Positions 49,342 through 56,744 of a stretch of 64,000 nt of DNA are shown here, piece after piece. The DNA is from an uncultured Microbacterium sp. (GTDB lineage: Bacteria; Actinomycetota; Actinomycetes; Actinomycetales; Microbacteriaceae). The notes beneath the pieces were generated by a model. The model was not told the DNA's origin. It saw only the letters and a list, made by a program, of their open reading frames with translations, and made no database searches. Every line of letters begins with the position of its first letter. Position 1 is the first letter of the stretch. The stretch spans positions 1 to 64,000 of the forward strand of contig NZ_CAMFHZ010000020.1 of the NCBI RefSeq assembly GCF_945952435.1, given 5' to 3'. The position numbers and the translations under genes were made by a program.

Positions 49342-49401
49342 CCCCGGGTGACCCGCGAGGGGCGTCGCGGATCCGGTCGGATGCGATCCCCGGCCGCGGG
49401 A

Positions 49402-50280
49402 TCAGTCGCGCGGCGAGAGCAGGTAGGCGTTGAGGGCCGCGGTGAAGGGCGCGTCGACCGCGAGCGGCCGATCGTCGATCGCGACGATCGGCGCGGCGAG
49501 GCGCACGCTCGAGACCAGCCAGGCCTGGTCGGCCGCGGCGAGGTCTGCGGCGGGCACCGTCGCGTACTCGGTGGTGTACCCGGCGGCCTCGAGGTGGCCG
49601 AACACGCTGATCTGCGTCGTCCCCTGCAGGATCCCGCCGTGCGGCGCCGGGGTGACGAAGCGGTCGCCGAAACGGAGGATCAGCGAGGCGGTGGGCGCCT
49701 CCAGCACGACGTGGTCGGTGGTCAGGAAGACTGCGTCGTCGGCGCCCCGCCGATGCGCCTCGCGCAGAGCCGCCATGTTCACCGCGTAGGACAGCGTCTT
49801 CGCGCCGAGCAGCAGCCAGGGCGCGCGATCGGCGGCGCCGCTGTCGTAGCCCCGATCGAGCGTGACGACGCGGATCCCCTCCGTGCGCGCGCGGGAGAAG
49901 TCTCCGGCCGGAGCCGCGGTCGCCCACGCCGTCGGCGCGGGTCCCTTCTCGACACCCCGGCTGAGGATCAGCTTGATGACGCTCTCCCCCGGTCCGCAGT
50001 GCCCGGCGGCGACCGCGATCGCCTGCGCCCATTGCGCGAGATCGGGGGCAGGCAGGTCGCAGAGGTCCGCGGAGTGCGCCAGCCGTTCGAGGTGCGGACC
50101 GACCTCCTGCGCGTGCCCGTCGACGACGCCGATCGACTCGAAGACGCCGTCCCCGCGCTGCGTGCTGAGCTCGCCCACGCTGAGGGCGGGCGCGGAGGCG
50201 TCGACGACGGTGAACGTGTCGGAGTAGTCCGCGCGAGGCTCGGAGGCGGGCTCGATCATGAGCGCGAAGCGGCGATCCAT
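49402..50280 (-). CDS. pabC: Class IV aminotransferase, aminodeoxychorismate lyase-like (PabC)
   Basis: A 292-residue fold-type IV PLP enzyme. The PLP lysine is K161 (LLLGAKTLSYAVNMAALREA); GDGVFESIGV and APTASLILRFGD with GILQGTTQ complete the pattern. It would release 4-aminobenzoate from aminodeoxychorismate made by the PabAB fusion at 36571. Branched-chain or D-amino-acid aminotransferase is the alternative. It lies alone beyond pstB on the other strand. Confidence 0.83.
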   Translation of the reverse strand: MDRRFALMIEPASEPRADYSDTFTVVDASAPALSVGELSTQRGDGVFESIGVVDGHAQEVGPHLERLAHSADLCDLPAPDLAQWAQAIAVAAGHCGPGESVIKLILSRGVEKGPAPTAWATAAPAGDFSRARTEGIRVVTLDRGYDSGAADRAPWLLLGAKTLSYAVNMAALREAHRRGADDAVFLTTDHVVLEAPTASLILRFGDRFVTPAPHGGILQGTTQISVFGHLEAAGYTTEYATVPAADLAAADQAWLVSSVRLAAPIVAIDDRPLAVDAPFTAALNAYLLSPRD

Positions 50281-50361
50281 GCTCCGAGCCTAAGGCGTCG
50301 CCGACACTCCCGGGAGCGCGCTCTCCGCCCGGCGGAGGGAATAGTCTCGGCGCCCGCTTGT

Positions 50362-50458
50362 TACACTTGATCGGCCGGGCCGCATAACCCCGGGCTCCAA
50401 TTTTCGCCGCTGCGAGCGGCCTTCCGCCGAGAGGCGTTCATGCGGCCCGGCTTTTCTC
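50362..50458 (+). ncRNA. Structured small RNA candidate with own terminator
   Basis: A -10-like TACACT (50362-50367) is followed from 50374 by an RNA with a 12-bp closing stem: GCCGGGCCGCAT (50374-50385) pairs with ATGCGGCCCGGC (50440-50451). Enclosed are two further hairpins, GCCGCT/AGCGGC (50406-50420) and CGCC-GAGA-GGCG (50425-50436). TTTTCTCT follows the closing stem. No open frame fits. It does not have the marks of SRP RNA, 6S, tmRNA or 6C RNA. No family is assigned. Confidence 0.6.
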
Positions 50459-50500
50459 TGCCGACTGGGCCCGCACGGATGCGCACCCGATGCGCAGGAG

Positions 50501-51130
50501 TCAGTTCAGTGCATGTGCGCGCCACGCGGCCGACGACGCCGTGAGGTCGCGCCCGTAGGCGCTCAGCCGGGCGGCTCGGGTCGTGAGCACGCTCGCACGC
50601 TGAGGCTCGGTGGCCTCGTAGTCGTCCGCGAGGTGCGTCGCCCCGGACGCCTGCACGCGGCAGAACGCGGCGGCGCGGTCGAGGGCGACGGCGAAGTCCC
50701 CGGAGAACGCACCGCGCAGGATCGTGTCGATCAGCGCCACGAGCTCCTCGGGCGCCGCGGGGACCGGGGCCCCCGCGACCAGCGCGTCGGCCGAGGCGAG
50801 CTCGATCCTGCCGCGCTCGTGCAGCAGCGCGGCGGTGGCCGGATCCGCATGGATCGCGGCCTGCACGAGGTAGAGCCGCCAGAGCGCGCCCGGCAGGGAG
50901 ACCGCGGGGCTCTTCGCCCAGAGCTCGGCGATCTCCTCGATGCCGTGCTCGCGTGCGTAGGCGACGAGCCGTTCCGCGCTGACCCCGCTGTCGTCCGCAC
51001 GGACCCGGGCGAGCAGCGCCGCCGCGGTCGCGTGGGCGATGCGGGTCTGTTCGGCGGGGTCGTGGGATCCGAGCAGGCTGTCGAAGAGCTGCGGCGAGAG
51101 CCGGACGGGGCGGGGGAAAGCGGCGGGCAT
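50501..51130 (-). CDS. Conserved actinobacterial hypothetical protein
   Basis: A 209-residue Ala-rich, helical protein beginning MPAAFPRPVRLSPQLFDSLL. No membrane segments, no known catalytic motif. Its position next to tRNA-Lys and its composition agree with a cytoplasmic helical protein. I do not recognise a functional family; annotations of such proteins as polymerase subunits would have no support in the sequence. Confidence 0.75.
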   Translation of the reverse strand: MPAAFPRPVRLSPQLFDSLLGSHDPAEQTRIAHATAAALLARVRADDSGVSAERLVAYAREHGIEEIAELWAKSPAVSLPGALWRLYLVQAAIHADPATAALLHERGRIELASADALVAGAPVPAAPEELVALIDTILRGAFSGDFAVALDRAAAFCRVQASGATHLADDYEATEPQRASVLTTRAARLSAYGRDLTASSAAWRAHALN

Positions 51131-51194
51131 CGATCCAGGCTACGCGCGTCGGCGCGGCGGAGGCACCTCGCCGCGAGCCCTAGACTGGTGGGAC

Positions 51195-51270
51195 GGGCCT
51201 CTAGCTCAGTTGGCAGAGCATCGGACTTTTAATCCGCGGGTCGTGGGTTCGAGCCCCACGGGGCCCACCA
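51195..51270 (+). tRNA. tRNA-Lys(TTT) with encoded CCA
   Basis: Acceptor GGGCCTC pairs with GGGGCCC, the anticodon loop is CTTTTAA (anticodon TTT) and the T-arm is GTGGGTTCGAGCCCCAC. Mature body 51195-51267 plus CCA at 51268-51270. Confidence 0.97.
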
Positions 51271-51354
51271 GTCAGGCACGGGGATCGCGTGGCTCCTCAG
51301 GGAAGCCGAAAACGGAAATCCCGGCGGAAATCCGTCCGCCGATATGGTGTCCGT

Positions 51355-51909
51355 GTGGACATCGGAACCGTGCTGACGGTGCTTGCGACTGGTCTCGTGA
51401 CCCTCAGCGGTGTTGCACTTACGCAGATATTCACATCACGACGGGAGCGCCTTGCCCGCGACGCCGCCCGCCTCGATGCGCGGTCAGCCGCGGCGCAGGA
51501 GGCTGCGCGCGAAGTGGCCAAGCTGTTCCACGACGAGGCACTTCTATCGCGGAAGGCTGCTGATCGACATGAAGACATCGATGACAGTAGAGAGCTGTGG
51601 CACGGTCACTGGTACGCCGAGGCTGAGCCTCGGCTCGTACTGGCAATCGAAGCCATCCCGGTTCCGTCCGCTCGCGAACAGCTCCTGGTCGTCTGCGACG
51701 CCCTCGGCGACTGGATGTACGCGCAGTTCAAACAAACACCTCGTCTCTACGCCGTCGTGGATCTTTCGGACCTGGGACGGGGAATCGCGGCATCGTATAT
51801 GCGCGGCGAGTCTCCAAACAGCGATCAAATTGCCGAACTCCACAGCGTTCGTGAAGTTCTTCAAGCAGTTGCTGCTCATCGAGAAGACCAGCAACAGGCC
51901 TCGGCCTAG
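51355..51909 (+). CDS. Island membrane protein, single N-terminal helix
   Basis: A 184-residue protein if started at the GTG at 51355. One hydrophobic helix at the N-terminus (IGTVLTVLATGLVTLSGVAL) is followed by an Arg/Ala-rich charged helix (SRRERLARDAARLDARSAAAQEAAREV) that is probably coiled-coil, then a helical cytoplasmic domain. GTGs at 51289 and 51349 are alternative starts; none has a good ribosome-binding site. Family not recognised. The layout resembles small membrane-anchored proteins of defence islands, but no activity can be assigned. Confidence 0.6.
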   Translation: MDIGTVLTVLATGLVTLSGVALTQIFTSRRERLARDAARLDARSAAAQEAAREVAKLFHDEALLSRKAADRHEDIDDSRELWHGHWYAEAEPRLVLAIEAIPVPSAREQLLVVCDALGDWMYAQFKQTPRLYAVVDLSDLGRGIAASYMRGESPNSDQIAELHSVREVLQAVAAHREDQQQASA

Positions 51910-51925
51910 TTGCCAGCCATCTTCG

Positions 51926-53188
51926 TCAGTCGAAAATCGGGGAGCTGTCCTCTGGACCCGGGGTAATAACGACGCGCTCAAGTGGGATCGGCACGTCGGA
52001 TTCGCTCGGAACTAGTTGTTCCAGCACGTGCTTTGGCTTCGCTTCTCCGACTGTCTGGTCGAAGGTGCTGAACTCCGACAGGACGACCTCGTAGGTCTTG
52101 TTGATGACCGCGCTATCCACCTGTCCAAGCGCACGGGCGGCTATCGTCCCCTCAAACATGGCTCCGGAGTCTAGGTCTTCCAGGCCGAAGAGCTTCCGCT
52201 CCATATCGGCACGGTACAGGCGCATCCGTCCTCGCACTTCCGCGACGTCATTGGGAACAACCGTGTTGAGAAGTTCTTTCAAGTTCTGCACCTGGTCAGC
52301 CGTGAGCCGCTCCTCCTGAGCTTGACGAGCAGCATTCGCCGTTGCGACGGTGATATCCGCGCCGAGCGAGGCAAGCCCAGCGACGAAGTGCCGGAAGCTC
52401 TTCGCGCCTCGCGGTCGCAAGGCGACCAGCTGCTCAACGAGCGTCTCAGCGGGAAGATCCACTGCAAGGAGACCTACCAGCTTCTCCATCGCACGTCCCA
52501 CAGGCGAATCACCGAAGAGGTCCTGCCCGTCGGAAGAAGCAATCTCAATCACGAAACTAGCGGCAGCCAGCTCGATGACTTCAGTCTCCATACGGTCGAG
52601 CACTTCGCGGCCAATGCGTCCTCGTTGCGGCGGATCCTGCTCGAACTCCACGAGTCCGAGGTTGTCCAGTACCCCCTGCGTCGAGGTGAGCATCGGCCCA
52701 ATGCGCCGTGTCGATGCCTCTGAACGAAGACGCGACGGGTCGGAGATCTCGATACGGAGTCGGGAACGCCCCTCCGCTGTTGCCCGTCGCCAAAGCTCTT
52801 TCAATCCGACAGCGGCGGGAAGCGTCGGTGTCGGGAGCTCGATTCGGAAGTCATCGCCGGGCAACCACGAATCCTGAACCGACAACGCGGGAATGGCCGA
52901 ATCTGGCTCACGCGTATCGTGAGGAAGGCGCACGACCCACAAGCGGTCTTCGGGCGCCTCGAACGCACGACGAAGCGTCCATGCGCCCGAACGAACCATC
53001 GAGAGGCGCGCGGCTGACACTGGAACGTATAGCCACGTATCGGCCGACGCGCCCTCTTCCGCCCACTCGGCCAGATAGGCCTGTCCCGTCCGTGACCTGG
53101 CAGAGAATACTCGCGGACCCTCATACTCTGCGTATATCTCATCGATATCCAGCGCACCCAGCGCGGTGTCGCGAGGAAGCCAGCTCAT
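51926..53188 (-). CDS. DUF6575-like protein of a two-gene island cassette
   Basis: A 420-residue soluble protein. The N-terminus, MSWLPRDTALGALDIDEIYA followed by EYEGPRVFSAR, then TWLYVPVSAARLSMVRSG, agrees with the N-terminal pattern I recall for DUF6575. This is from memory and not a search. The remaining 300 residues are mixed alpha/beta and helical, with a charged region near FVIEIASSDGQDLFGDSPVGRAMEKLVGLL. No nuclease, ATPase or protease motif is visible. The ATG at 53188 overlaps the upstream gene's stop by 4 bases. Function unknown. Confidence 0.75.
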   Translation of the reverse strand: MSWLPRDTALGALDIDEIYAEYEGPRVFSARSRTGQAYLAEWAEEGASADTWLYVPVSAARLSMVRSGAWTLRRAFEAPEDRLWVVRLPHDTREPDSAIPALSVQDSWLPGDDFRIELPTPTLPAAVGLKELWRRATAEGRSRLRIEISDPSRLRSEASTRRIGPMLTSTQGVLDNLGLVEFEQDPPQRGRIGREVLDRMETEVIELAAASFVIEIASSDGQDLFGDSPVGRAMEKLVGLLAVDLPAETLVEQLVALRPRGAKSFRHFVAGLASLGADITVATANAARQAQEERLTADQVQNLKELLNTVVPNDVAEVRGRMRLYRADMERKLFGLEDLDSGAMFEGTIAARALGQVDSAVINKTYEVVLSEFSTFDQTVGEAKPKHVLEQLVPSESDVPIPLERVVITPGPEDSSPIFD

Positions 53189-53580
53189 GTCACGACCTCG
53201 AAGGTGAGCCATGCTGTGTCTCCGACATTGCGCCACCAGGAGTGATGAGAGCGGTGAGTACGCGACGGAGTCGGCATGAGCCTTCCGGGTCCGTCTACGC
53301 TTCCGCGCGCGACACGCTTGGCGCGAAGGGCGCCGGATGCCTCTCGAAGCTTCGCGGCGCCTTCTTCCTCCGAGAAAACGCTGCACGAAACGGCGTGGCA
53401 TTCTTGTTCATCTGCCCAGAATCTGCCGCGCGGAAGGAGGCCAGCGTCGAGCAGTTCGCGGTGGCTCCGAAAGTCGTCCTCGGTCACGGTTTCACTATCC
53501 ACTAAACGAAAGAACATTCCCGCTGCCGGCCCAGCGTCGCCTGGAGGGCACGCATCTGGGAACCAGACTGGCCACACCAT
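53185..53580 (-). CDS. Small partner protein of the DUF6575-like gene
   Basis: A 131-residue protein, family not recognised. It has a Pro/Gly-rich N-terminus (MVWPVWFPDACPPGD), an acidic helix (SETVTEDDFRSHRELL), and a C-terminal basic His/Trp-rich part (RTHRSHHSWWRNVGDTAWLTFEVVT). Three Cys (ACPP, ECHAVSC) could bind metal. GAGAGGA lies before the ATG at 53580. It is the first gene of a bicistron; the overlapping ATGA implies a fixed stoichiometry with the larger protein. Confidence 0.65.
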   Translation of the reverse strand: MVWPVWFPDACPPGDAGPAAGMFFRLVDSETVTEDDFRSHRELLDAGLLPRGRFWADEQECHAVSCSVFSEEEGAAKLREASGALRAKRVARGSVDGPGRLMPTPSRTHRSHHSWWRNVGDTAWLTFEVVT

Positions 53581-53644
53581 TGCTCGGTCCTCTCAAACGA
53601 ATCGCTTCTTTGAGACGAACCTAGCGGGCATTTCCTATACGAAG

Positions 53645-53792
53645 CTACTTCGGACCTGCGACATTGGCGTACCGCTCGAACCGCGCGATGTGCTGCGCGT
53701 AGTCCGTTGGGTATAGGTGCGAGTAGATCGTGCCAGTGGTGACGACGCTCGCGTGGCCCAGCCAACGGCTCACCTGGTACGGCGGAAACCCC
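53645..53792 (-). pseudogene. Tyrosine recombinase, C-terminal fragment
   Basis: The last about 49 codons encode the end of a phage-type integrase: QVSRWLGHASVVTTGTIYSH with the LGH box and nucleophile-type Tyr in TIYSHLYP, ending at 53645. The catalytic N-terminal part is missing. It is in frame with, and joined to, the toxin fragment at about 53793. Confidence 0.75.
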
Positions 53793-53892
53793 GATGCGAC
53801 GACGAGAGCGGGCCGCTGTCCGCCCTGTTCCCTCCCCGTACGGGTTCCAGAGACGCCCAAACGACCATCCCCCATACGAGCGAGAGCGTCAC
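53793..53892 (-). pseudogene. MazF/PemK-type toxin, frameshifted N-terminal fragment
   Basis: From a GTG overlapping the antitoxin stop (GTGA at 53892-53889), the first frame reads VWGMVVWASLEPVRG, then the next frame GREQGGQRPALVVAS, both classic N-terminal MazF/PemK strands. A one-base loss near 53830 splits them. The rest is replaced by the recombinase end. Confidence 0.65.
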
Positions 53893-54125
53893 CGGCGCAC
53901 GTCACCCAGTTGCGCGCTCTCCCACTCCCTTGCCTCCGCATCGTGCGAGACGAGATCCTCGGCAGGAGAGCCGGCGACCGCATCCCGGAGCGCGTTCATC
54001 CGCCATCGGCGATCGTCGAGCTCGGCAAGGTGAGCGAGATGCGCGCCGAGCGTGACACCATCCCGGGCCGCCTGCTCCTTCAACCGATCACGCAGAGCAC
54101 CGCTCACTTTGATCGTCGTAGTCAT
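53889..54125 (-). CDS. Orphan ribbon-helix-helix antitoxin
   Basis: A 78-residue protein. The N-terminus MTTTIKVSGALRDRLKEQAA, followed by RDGVTLGAHLAHLAEL, is a ribbon-helix-helix DNA-binding domain. The acidic C-terminus (EDLVSHDAEAREWESAQL) is the toxin-binding type. Its stop overlaps the damaged toxin start. A perfect palindrome covers the start codon, so repression is probably autoregulatory. The intact reading frame next to a destroyed toxin is notable; it may act as a free antitoxin or operator-binding protein. Confidence 0.8.
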   Translation of the reverse strand: MTTTIKVSGALRDRLKEQAARDGVTLGAHLAHLAELDDRRWRMNALRDAVAGSPAEDLVSHDAEAREWESAQLGDVRR

Positions 54126-54137
54126 ACTCTGAGTATG
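54123..54137. promoter_or_regulatory. Palindromic operator over the antitoxin start
   Basis: CATACTC-T-GAGTATG is a perfect 7-bp inverted repeat that includes the start codon (54125-54123). CATACT could serve as -10 of a leaderless mRNA. Confidence 0.65.
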
Positions 54138-54262
54138 CCGAGGGTCAGCCCGTGACTTACAGAGTGCGGAGTTCCGAAGTCAGGGCCCTTCGGACGTGCG
54201 CACGGGCAGGCATACGAGGTTCCGCGCCAGCGCCTCGCTGCACTCGGTCCTTCGGGCCCACC

Positions 54263-54874
54263 TCACCGCGATCGCACCTCGGCGAACGGCGCGCCCGCCT
54301 GCCGGGCGAACAGGGCGATCGCGCGCTCCGCATCCGCGACCGTGATGCTGCCTCCGGCCACGACGTGCAGGCCGTAGGCGTCCTCCAGGGCGACGAAGTT
54401 CATGGCGATGTCCTCCACGGGGCCCGAGAGCGCGAAGTCGCCGCTCGCCTCACCGGCTTCGAGGATCCGCCGGTAGAGCCCCAGCTGCTCCCGGTACAAC
54501 CGCTGGACGAGCTCGTCGTGCAGCGGAGACTTCCCCGCGAGCACGTCGAACTCGTACAGGAGCCGCATGAGCGCGTCGTCCGGACCGGACGGCAATCCCG
54601 CGCGCACCGCGATCGCGAGCTGTTCGGCCGGCCGAACCGCCTGCGCGACCAGCGCCTCCCGCTCCTCGCCGACCCGGCGCATCCCCGCGGCGTGGGCCTC
54701 GACCAGGATCGCGTCGAGATCCTCGTAGTAGTACAGCAGCGCCCCCCGCGTGACGCCGGCCTGATTCGCGACGTCGGTCAACGAGAGGTTGCGGAGCCCG
54801 TGCTGGGCCGCGGCGTCGAGGGCGGCGTCGACCACCTCGCGCCGGCGCTGCTCCTGGGTGCTGGGGCGTGCCAT
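54263..54874 (-). CDS. TetR/AcrR-family regulator
   Basis: A 203-residue repressor. The helix-turn-helix is at about 10-55 (AQHGLRNLSLTDVANQAGVT, then RGALLYYYEDLDAIL), with an all-helical ligand-binding C-terminus. The ATG at 54874 (MARPSTQEQRR) is the family start; 54934 is an in-frame extension. It is divergent from the amidohydrolase-permease operon with an AT-rich palindromic region between, so it most likely represses both. Confidence 0.9.
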   Translation of the reverse strand: MARPSTQEQRRREVVDAALDAAAQHGLRNLSLTDVANQAGVTRGALLYYYEDLDAILVEAHAAGMRRVGEEREALVAQAVRPAEQLAIAVRAGLPSGPDDALMRLLYEFDVLAGKSPLHDELVQRLYREQLGLYRRILEAGEASGDFALSGPVEDIAMNFVALEDAYGLHVVAGGSITVADAERAIALFARQAGAPFAEVRSR

Positions 54875-54927
54875 GCAGCCAGTATCGCAGTCCCGATGCA
54901 CGTTCCGGATCCGCCGCCACGAGTTTC

Positions 54928-54963
54928 TTGACATCTGCGTGAATTAATTTACTCTTGAGTCAA
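54928..54963 (+). promoter_or_regulatory. Promoter and likely TetR operator
   Basis: -35 TTGACA (54928), 16-base spacer and -10 TACTCT (54950). Within it lie AATTAATT and, after it, the palindrome TTGA-G-TCAA; TTGAC and GTCAA also border the whole. It is strikingly AT-rich for this genome. Confidence 0.65.
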
Positions 54964-55016
54964 AGAATCGCGCAGAGCCGCCGATGAAGCCTCACCGAAG
55001 ACGCAGGAGACGTGAC

Positions 55017-56735
55017 ATGGTCGTCGACACCCTCTACACCGGCGGACGCATCCGCACGTTCGACCCGGCCCGGCCGTGGGCCGAGGCCGTCGGGATCACC
55101 GGGGACCGCATCGCGTACGTCGGCCGGGCGCAGGACGCACCGCTCGCCCGCCAGGTGGTCGAGCTGGACGGGCGCCTCGTCACCCCCGGGGTGGCCGATA
55201 CCCACAATCACCTGCTCCTCGGCTTCGACGACATGGCCGTGAGCCTGGAGGGCGTGACGAGCCTCGACGTGGTTCGCGCACGGATCGGCGCCTTCGCGGA
55301 GCGCCACCCCGAGCTGGAGTGGATCTGCGCCGAGAACGCGCTGTACTCCGTCGTCGAGGACCGCCGCCCCCACGCCGACGATCTCGTCGGCGTCACGGAT
55401 CGACCGGTCTTCATCACGACCTACGACCAGCACTCGGTGTGGCTCAACCGCCCGGCGCTCGCCGCGCTCGGGATCCTGAACGGCGGCGACATCGCGTGGG
55501 GCAACCCCGAGATCGATCGCACCACGGGCGAGCCGACCGGCTGGGTCACCGACTTCTACACCAGCGCGATGACGATCGACGGTCTCGCCGAGCTGCAGCG
55601 CGACATCCCGATGTACTCGCCGGACCGCCGCTACCGGAAGATCGTCAACAGCCTCGACATGGCCGCACGGCTCGGCATCACGAGCGTCGTGGAGCCGCAG
55701 GTGCCGCTCGCGGAGCTGCCGCTGTTCGACCGCGCAGAGCGGGAGGGCCGGCTCACCTCCCGCACGACCGCGGCGATCTACCACCCGGTCGGGGCGGACG
55801 GCGATTTCCGCGCACGCATCACCGAGGCGATCCGAGACACCCCGCAGCACGATCGCTTCCGTCTCGGGATGGTCAAGCTGTACGCCGACGACGTCATCGA
55901 ACCGCACACCGCCGCGATGCTCGAGGACTACGCGAACCGCCCGGGACACCGCGGGCACACCAGCCTCGAGCCCACCGAGTTCACCAAGCTGTTCATCGAG
56001 CTCGACCGCCTCGGCTATCAAGTGCACACGCACGCCACCGGCGACGGGCGCATCCGCCTGACGCTCGACGCGATCGAGGCGGCGCGCCGCGCGAACGGCG
56101 ATCGCGACGCGCGCCACGGCATCGTGCACGTCGAGTGCCTGGCGCCCGAGGACCTGCCCCGCTTCCGCGAGCTCGGCGTCGTGGCGGCCATGCAGCCGCG
56201 TCACGCGTCCCCCGACCTCGTCGCGGGCACCTGGATGGAGAACGTCGGCGAGGCCCGCTGGGATCGCGCGTGGCGCTTCCGCTCGATGATCGACTCCGGC
56301 GCGCGCGTCACGTTCTCCAGCGACTGGCAGGTCGGCGAGATGGATCCTCTCGTCGGCGTCTACAGCGCCATGACCCGGGCCCGCCTCGACGGCGGCGACG
56401 CCTGGACCACGGACGAGCGCCTCGACCTGGACCGCACGCTGGAGGCCTACACGAAGGGCGGCGCGGGCGCGTTCCATCGCGAGGGCGCGCTCGGAATGCT
56501 GCGGGAAGGCTATCTGGCCGACCTCGTGGTCTGGTCGGGCGACCTCTACACGATGGAGCCCGCCGAGATCCTGACCCAGCACGCCGACCTCACCGTCGTC
56601 GGAGGCTCCCCCGTGCACGATCTGCACGGCGAGCTCGGCGGTGCACGCCGGACGACCGCCCCGGATCCGGGCGGCGCGGGCCAGACCTGCACCGAGCCCG
56701 CCGCCGATCACCACTGCCATTCCCACGCACACTGA
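55017..56735 (+). CDS. YtcJ-type amidohydrolase with His-rich tail
   Basis: A 572-residue metal-dependent hydrolase. The metal motif is D61-T-H-N-H65 (ADTHNHLLLGFD); HTHATGDGRI, HIVHVE-like GIVHVECLAPED and SSDWQVGEMDPL give further ligands, as in the exoenzyme-like YtcJ group. The last 8 residues are HHCHSHAH, a likely metal-holding tail. AGGAGA precedes the ATG at 55017. First gene of an operon with an APC permease; the substrate is probably a small amide or formyl amine imported by it. Confidence 0.9.
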   Translation: MVVDTLYTGGRIRTFDPARPWAEAVGITGDRIAYVGRAQDAPLARQVVELDGRLVTPGVADTHNHLLLGFDDMAVSLEGVTSLDVVRARIGAFAERHPELEWICAENALYSVVEDRRPHADDLVGVTDRPVFITTYDQHSVWLNRPALAALGILNGGDIAWGNPEIDRTTGEPTGWVTDFYTSAMTIDGLAELQRDIPMYSPDRRYRKIVNSLDMAARLGITSVVEPQVPLAELPLFDRAEREGRLTSRTTAAIYHPVGADGDFRARITEAIRDTPQHDRFRLGMVKLYADDVIEPHTAAMLEDYANRPGHRGHTSLEPTEFTKLFIELDRLGYQVHTHATGDGRIRLTLDAIEAARRANGDRDARHGIVHVECLAPEDLPRFRELGVVAAMQPRHASPDLVAGTWMENVGEARWDRAWRFRSMIDSGARVTFSSDWQVGEMDPLVGVYSAMTRARLDGGDAWTTDERLDLDRTLEAYTKGGAGAFHREGALGMLREGYLADLVVWSGDLYTMEPAEILTQHADLTVVGGSPVHDLHGELGGARRTTAPDPGGAGQTCTEPAADHHCHSHAH

Positions 56736-56744
56736 GGAACCCCG

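Larger units (their letters stand above)
51271..54140. mobile_element. Decayed integrated island beside tRNA-Lys
   Basis: Starting at the 3' end of tRNA-Lys, about 2.9 kb has visibly lower G+C and codon usage different from its surroundings. It ends with a tyrosine-recombinase C-terminal fragment and a toxin-antitoxin remnant. This is the usual structure of a tRNA-targeted island after loss of its integrase. Limits are approximate, and no convincing right attachment repeat was found. Confidence 0.7.

Noticed and set aside
50374..50451. SRP, 6S, tmRNA or 6C RNA
   Set aside because: Lacks the GGAAG/AGCAG SRP tip, the large 6S bubble, a tmRNA tag frame and the C6 loops.
51289..51354. Longer N-terminus of the island membrane protein
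   Set aside because: Arg/Lys-rich run just beyond the tRNA with no ribosome-binding site; kept only as an alternative start.
54254..54262. GGGCCCACC as right attachment repeat of the tRNA-Lys island
   Set aside because: Only 9 bases match the tRNA end, which is expected by chance in GC-rich DNA.
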